NCBI RefSeq assembly: GCF_027924565.1
Contig: NZ_AP027041.1
Span: 1,674,001-1,738,000 of the forward strand
Direction of reading: 5' to 3'
Origin: Lysobacter auxotrophicus
GTDB lineage: Bacteria; Pseudomonadota; Gammaproteobacteria; Xanthomonadales; Xanthomonadaceae
DNA length: 64,000 nucleotides
A program made the position numbers and the translations under genes. Numbering within the stretch: the first letter of the stretch is position 1; every line of letters begins with the position of its first letter. Under the pieces are notes generated by a model. It made no database searches and was not told the DNA's origin. It saw only the letters and a program-made list of their open reading frames with translations. Below are positions 60,754-64,000 of this stretch, piece after piece.

Positions 60754-62559
60754 ATGCTTCGACACGCACTGCTCGCCGCGGCCGTCGCCGCCTGCCTGTC
60801 CGTTTCGCCCGCGTTCGCGCAGGCGCCTTCCAGCACGCCGGCCGCGAAGGTCGCCACCAGCCGCAGTCCCGCCGCGACCGCGCTGCACGCGCTCTTCGAC
60901 GAGGAGTGGGAGCGCGGCATGCGCGAGAACCCGGAGGAGGCGAGCTGGCGCGGCGACAAGCGCTACAACGATCGCTGGACCGACATGAGCATGGCCGCCA
61001 TCGAGCGCCGCATGGAGGGCGACCGTGCGGCGTTGAAGCGTTTGAAGGCGATCGACCGCAACGCGCTGACCGAAGACGACCGCCTCAGCTACGACGTCTT
61101 CGCATGGGGGCTGGAGAAGGCCGTCGAACGCCAGAAATATCGCGAATACCTGCAGCCGATCGGCCTAAGCGGCGGCGTGCAGACCGCCGAAGGCATCGCC
61201 GAAGTCCTGCCGTTCGCCACGGTGAAGGATTACCGCGACTGGCTGGCGCGCATGCGCGCGCTGCCGGCGCTGATCGAACAGAACCAGGCGCTGCTGCGCG
61301 AGGGCGCCGCGAGCGGCAACACGCCGCCGCGCGTGCTGATGGAGCGCGTGCCGGCGCAGATCCAGTCGCAACTGGTGGACGATCCGACCAACAGCCCGTT
61401 CTACAAGCCCTTCGCGAAATTCCCCGACGCCATCGGCGCGGCCGATCGCGCCGCCCTGCAGGCGGAAGCGAAGCAGGTCATCTCGCAGGCCGTGGTGCCG
61501 GCGTACCGGCAGTTCGCCACGTTCTTCAAGGGCGACTACCTGCCGAAGACGCGCACCTCGATCGCCGCGGTCGACCTGCCGGACGGCAAGGCGTACTACG
61601 ACTTCACCGCGCGGTATTTCACGACGACGAACCTGTCGGCCGACGAGATCCACCAGATCGGCCTGAAGGAAGTCGCGCGCATCCGCGCGCAGATGGAGAA
61701 GATCAAGGCGGAGGTCGGCTTCAAGGGCACGCTGGCGGAGTTCTTCCAGTACCTGCGTACCGACCCGAAGTTCTTCTACAAGACGCCGCAGGAGCTGTTC
61801 ACCGCGTACCAGGCGATCGCCAAGCGAATCGACCCCGAGCTGGTGAAGGTGTTCAAGACCATTCCGCGCCTGCCGTACGGCGTGCGGCCGATTCCCGACA
61901 ACATCGCGCCCGATACGACGACCGCGTATTACCAGCCCGGCGCCGTGGATGGCACCCGCGCCGGCTTCTACTACGTGAACCTCTACAAGCCCGAGGTCCG
62001 GCCGAAGTGGGAAATGATGCCGCTCTCGCTGCACGAGGCCGTGCCGGGGCACCACTTCCAGTTCGCGCGCGGCATGGAACTGCCGGACGTGCCGATGTTC
62101 CGCCGCGTCGGGTACTTCGTCGCGTACGGCGAGGGCTGGGGCCTGTACGCCGAGCGCCTGGGCTACGACATGGGCCTGTACGACGACCCGTACGACCGCA
62201 TGGGCCAGCTCGCCTACGACATGTGGCGGGCGGTCCGCCTCGTCGTGGACACCGGCATGCACAGCAAGGGCTGGAGTCGCGACAAGGCCATCGCCTTCTT
62301 CATGGACAACTCGCCCAAGACCCGCCAGGACGTGGTCAACGAGATCGACCGGTACATCGGTTGGCCGGGGCAGGCGCTCGCCTACAAGATCGGGCAGCTC
62401 AAAATCTCCGAGCTGCGTGAGAAGGCGTCGAGGCAGCTGGGCCCGAAGTTCGATCTGCGCGAGTTCAACGACGCCGTGCTGGAAACCGGCTCGGTCCCGC
62501 TGGAGGCGCTGGAGGCGCACATCGACGCCTGGGTGAGCAGCCGCGCTCGCGAACCGTAG
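60754..62559 (+). CDS. Secreted DUF885-type metallopeptidase-like protein
   Basis: 601 residues. The signal peptide ends SPAFA. The catalytic-type motif is HEAVPGHH (His427, Glu428, His432), and EGWGLYAERLG supplies the next conserved Glu, as in gluzincin-related DUF885 proteins. These are periplasmic or secreted and of uncertain substrate, probably peptides. The start at 60754 is favoured because GGGGGA lies six bases before it; the ATG at 60748 would be too close. The last codons (RAREP, stop) and the 3' flank lie within an inverted copy of the family D repeat. Confidence 0.88.
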   Translation: MLRHALLAAAVAACLSVSPAFAQAPSSTPAAKVATSRSPAATALHALFDEEWERGMRENPEEASWRGDKRYNDRWTDMSMAAIERRMEGDRAALKRLKAIDRNALTEDDRLSYDVFAWGLEKAVERQKYREYLQPIGLSGGVQTAEGIAEVLPFATVKDYRDWLARMRALPALIEQNQALLREGAASGNTPPRVLMERVPAQIQSQLVDDPTNSPFYKPFAKFPDAIGAADRAALQAEAKQVISQAVVPAYRQFATFFKGDYLPKTRTSIAAVDLPDGKAYYDFTARYFTTTNLSADEIHQIGLKEVARIRAQMEKIKAEVGFKGTLAEFFQYLRTDPKFFYKTPQELFTAYQAIAKRIDPELVKVFKTIPRLPYGVRPIPDNIAPDTTTAYYQPGAVDGTRAGFYYVNLYKPEVRPKWEMMPLSLHEAVPGHHFQFARGMELPDVPMFRRVGYFVAYGEGWGLYAERLGYDMGLYDDPYDRMGQLAYDMWRAVRLVVDTGMHSKGWSRDKAIAFFMDNSPKTRQDVVNEIDRYIGWPGQALAYKIGQLKISELREKASRQLGPKFDLREFNDAVLETGSVPLEALEAHIDAWVSSRAREP

Positions 62560-62639
62560 GTTCGCGCGGCTGCGAACGCCCGGCCACGGATGGCCGGGCA
62601 GGCTCTCTGAAGCCGGATGCGTCCCGCCAAGGATGGCTG
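62541..62639. repeat. Inverted family D repeat overlapping the DUF885 stop codon
   Basis: Reverse-complemented, it reads CCATCCTTGGCGGGACGC, then GCCCGGCCATCCGTGGCC and CGCGCGAACC, aligning with the copies at 10681-10896. It contains the palindromes CGGCCACGGATGGCCG and CGCGAACCGTAGGTTCGCG; the latter includes the TAG stop of the DUF885 gene. Confidence 0.75.
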
Positions 62640-62670
62640 TAGTGGCCCGCCCGGGTAAGTAGCCGGCCAT

Positions 62671-62699
62671 TTGCCTTCAACCCATTGATCCGCCATACT
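62671..62699 (+). promoter_or_regulatory. rpsF: Sigma-70-type promoter of the rpsF operon
   Basis: TTGCCT (62671-62676), a 17-base spacer, then CATACT (62694-62699). Transcription would start near 62706, leaving a leader of about 115 bases before the rpsF ATG. Confidence 0.6.
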
Positions 62700-62705
62700 T
62701 TCCGG

Positions 62706-62730
62706 CTCCCACGGCTCCGGCCGGTGGGAG
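62706..62730 (+). promoter_or_regulatory. Hairpin in the rpsF leader
   Basis: CTCCCAC (62706-62712) pairs with GTGGGAG (62724-62730) at the very start of the predicted leader. A ribosomal-protein autoregulatory site (S6 or S6:S18) is known in rpsF leaders of many bacteria and this may be one, but the conserved motif is not demonstrated here. Confidence 0.35.
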
Positions 62731-62819
62731 ACCTTGCTCCACCGCGCCCAGTTCCGGGTGCCGGGGGGCTGATCCGGACGCGGCGAAGCCCGCGGCCATC
62801 ATCCACAAGGAATCACACA

Positions 62820-63242
62820 ATGCGTCATTACGAAGTCGTGTTCCTGGTCCATCCGGACCAGAGCGAGCAGGTGCCGGCCATGGTCGAGCGCTACAAGGGC
62901 CTGATCGAAGGCGGCGAAGGCAAGATCCACCGCCTGGAAGACTGGGGCCGTCGTCAGCTGGCCTATCCGATCGAGAACCTGGTCAAGGCCCACTACGTGC
63001 TGCTCAACATCGAGTGCACCCAGAACGTCCTGAACGAGCTGGTCGACGGTTTCCGTTTCAACGACGCCGTCCTGCGCCACCTGGTCATCAAGCGCGACGG
63101 TCCGGACACCGAGCAGTCGCTGATCATGAAGTACAAGGACGAGAAGGGCGACAAGCCCGAGCGTGGCGAGCGTCGCCGCCGTGACGAGGAAGGCGTCGGC
63201 ACGTCCGACGAGTCTTCCGACGACAACGCCGAAGCCGCCTGA
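62820..63242 (+). CDS. rpsF: 30S ribosomal protein S6
   Basis: 140 residues. [20 protein letters not shown] is the classic N-terminus, and [20 protein letters not shown] with [14 protein letters not shown] follow. S6 binds S18 in the platform of the 30S subunit. The C-terminal ~35 residues are a charged tail ending in Ser/Asp/Glu-rich sequence, longer than in E. coli before glutamylation. AAGGA lies upstream of the ATG. First gene of rpsF-rpsR-rplI. Confidence 0.97.
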   Translation: MRHYEVVFLVHPDQSEQVPAMVERYKGLIEGGEGKIHRLEDWGRRQLAYPIENLVKAHYVLLNIECTQNVLNELVDGFRFNDAVLRHLVIKRDGPDTEQSLIMKYKDEKGDKPERGERRRRDEEGVGTSDESSDDNAEAA

Positions 63243-63265
63243 TCACGCCCTAGGAGCACACACTC

Positions 63266-63496
63266 ATGTCCAAGTTCTTCCGTCGCCGCAAGTTCTGCAA
63301 GTTCACCGCCGAGGGTGTCAAGGAGATCGACTACAAGGATCTCAACACCCTGCGCCAGTACCTCACCGAGACCGGCAAGATCGTGCCGAGCCGCGTGACC
63401 GGTACCAAGTCGAAGTACCAGCGCCAGCTGGCCACGGCCGTCAAGCGCGCCCGTTTCCTGGCCCTGATCCCGTACACCGACAACCACAACGCGTAA
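63266..63496 (+). CDS. rpsR: 30S ribosomal protein S18
   Basis: 76 residues. [20 protein letters not shown] with the Cys at residue 11, then [20 protein letters not shown] and [15 protein letters not shown], are standard S18. It pairs with S6 in the 30S platform. It begins 23 bases after rpsF, with AGGAG upstream. Confidence 0.97.
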   Translation: MSKFFRRRKFCKFTAEGVKEIDYKDLNTLRQYLTETGKIVPSRVTGTKSKYQRQLATAVKRARFLALIPYTDNHNA

Positions 63497-63511
63497 CGCG
63501 GATCCCTCCGC

Positions 63512-63541
63512 AAGAGCCCGCACATCCATGTGCGGACTCTT
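63512..63541 (+). promoter_or_regulatory. Hairpin in the rpsR-rplI spacer
   Basis: AAGAGCCCGCACA pairs with TGTGCGGACTCTT with one mismatch (63512-63524 and 63529-63541). The 160-base spacer has no U-tract after it, so partial attenuation or RNA processing is as likely as termination. Confidence 0.4.
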
Positions 63542-63656
63542 CAAGAAAACCGGACTTCGATTTGGTATCCGTCCTACGCGGAGGGTGCCTCAGAGACGTC
63601 ATTCGGACAGCCACCGCTGCGGGCCAAAGGCTCGCTAACGAATACGGAGCAACACC

Positions 63657-64000
63657 ATGCAACTGATCCTCCTGCAGAACGTGCAGAACCTCGGCAAGCT
63701 CGGCGACAAGGTCAACGTCAAGCCGGGCTTCGGCCGCAACTACCTGATCCCGTACGGCAAGGCCGCGCCGGCGACCGAGGCCAACCTGGCCGAGTTCGAG
63801 GCCCGCCGCGCCGAGTACGAAGCCAAGGCCAAGGCCGCGCTGGAAGGCGCCGAAGGCCGCAAGGCCGCGCTGGAAGGCGTCGAGGTGACCATCACCGCGA
63901 ACGCCTCCACCGAAGGCAAGCTGTACGGCTCGATCACGCCGCGCGACATCGCCGAGGCGCTGACCAAGCACGGCCACAAGGTCGAGAAGTCGGAAGTCGT
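63657..64000 (+). CDS. rplI: 50S ribosomal protein L9, N-terminal 114 codons (cut by window edge)
   Basis: [20 protein letters not shown] and [20 protein letters not shown] are the diagnostic L9 N-terminal domain. The long connecting helix ([20 protein letters not shown]) follows, and the window ends in the C-terminal rRNA-binding domain ([13 protein letters not shown]). L9 stabilises the L1 stalk base of 23S rRNA. About 150 residues are expected. GGAG lies upstream of the ATG at 63657. Third gene of the ribosomal operon. Confidence 0.96.
   Translation, partial: MQLILLQNVQNLGKLGDKVNVKPGFGRNYLIPYGKAAPATEANLAEFEARRAEYEAKAKAALEGAEGRKAALEGVEVTITANASTEGKLYGSITPRDIAEALTKHGHKVEKSEV

Overview
The window is a GC-rich chromosomal segment, and its gene content points to a Lysobacter-like member of the Xanthomonadaceae (Lysobacteraceae), a gammaproteobacterium. 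The pointers are a split two-gene cobalamin methionine synthase, a 180-kDa NAD-glutamate dehydrogenase, a class II fumarase, paired FkpA/Mip-type FKBPs, and dense intergenic palindromic repeats of the kind common in Xanthomonas, Stenotrophomonas and Lysobacter. I see no tRNA, rRNA, prophage, transposase or CRISPR array. Long open frames opposite real genes are abundant, but they are GC-driven shadows and are left out.

Layout. 1-6707 (minus): purB heads a chain of overlapping genes (low-GC orphan, VOC protein, RoxA-type ribosomal oxygenase, GNAT-PLD-like protein), followed by the start of sucA, which runs off the left edge. 6851-8278: fumC. 8332-10597 (minus): a possible envelope operon of arylesterase, DUF4097 protein and DUF2884 lipoprotein. 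10904-13625 (minus): a secreted protein, a GntR/YtrA regulator, an ABC ATPase and a permease, with an inverted repeat over the promoter. 14019-18370 (plus): two FKBP isomerases, ugd, slyX and a DUF2058 gene. 18389-24005 (minus): a permuted papain-like protein, then an ArsR-methyltransferase fusion followed by the two metH halves, with a palindrome just upstream of the operon. 24319-30751 (plus): acyl-CoA dehydrogenase and giant GDH. 31027-33261 (plus): NAD kinase and 5'-nucleotidase, separated by a composite tandem repeat. 33385-36584: DUF2939 protein, APC permease and sirtuin. 36754-44513 (plus): the Lhr helicase, which carries a palindromic repeat in frame inside its coding sequence, then a UdgX-like uracil-DNA glycosylase, a DUF72 protein and GlpQ. 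44796-51852: M3 peptidase, amidohydrolase and TonB-dependent receptor. 52117-58849: glutathione peroxidase, SDR, ferredoxin-NADP reductase, DUF488, SnoaL-like protein, PQQ-type sugar dehydrogenase and ABC exporter. 59015-62559: BON protein, exonuclease III with a histone-H1-like tail, and a DUF885 peptidase. 62820-64000: the ribosomal operon rpsF-rpsR-rplI, with rplI cut by the right edge.

Most genes are housekeeping or envelope functions. The more unusual material is the ArsR-methyltransferase/metH unit with its palindrome, the GntR-ABC operon with an operator-like repeat over its -10, the low-GC orphan embedded in the purB chain, the Lhr-UdgX neighbourhood with a repeat inside lhr, and at least four interspersed repeat families. 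No defence or mobile system is evident. Assignments come from reading the sequence and knowledge of the families; no database search was run.
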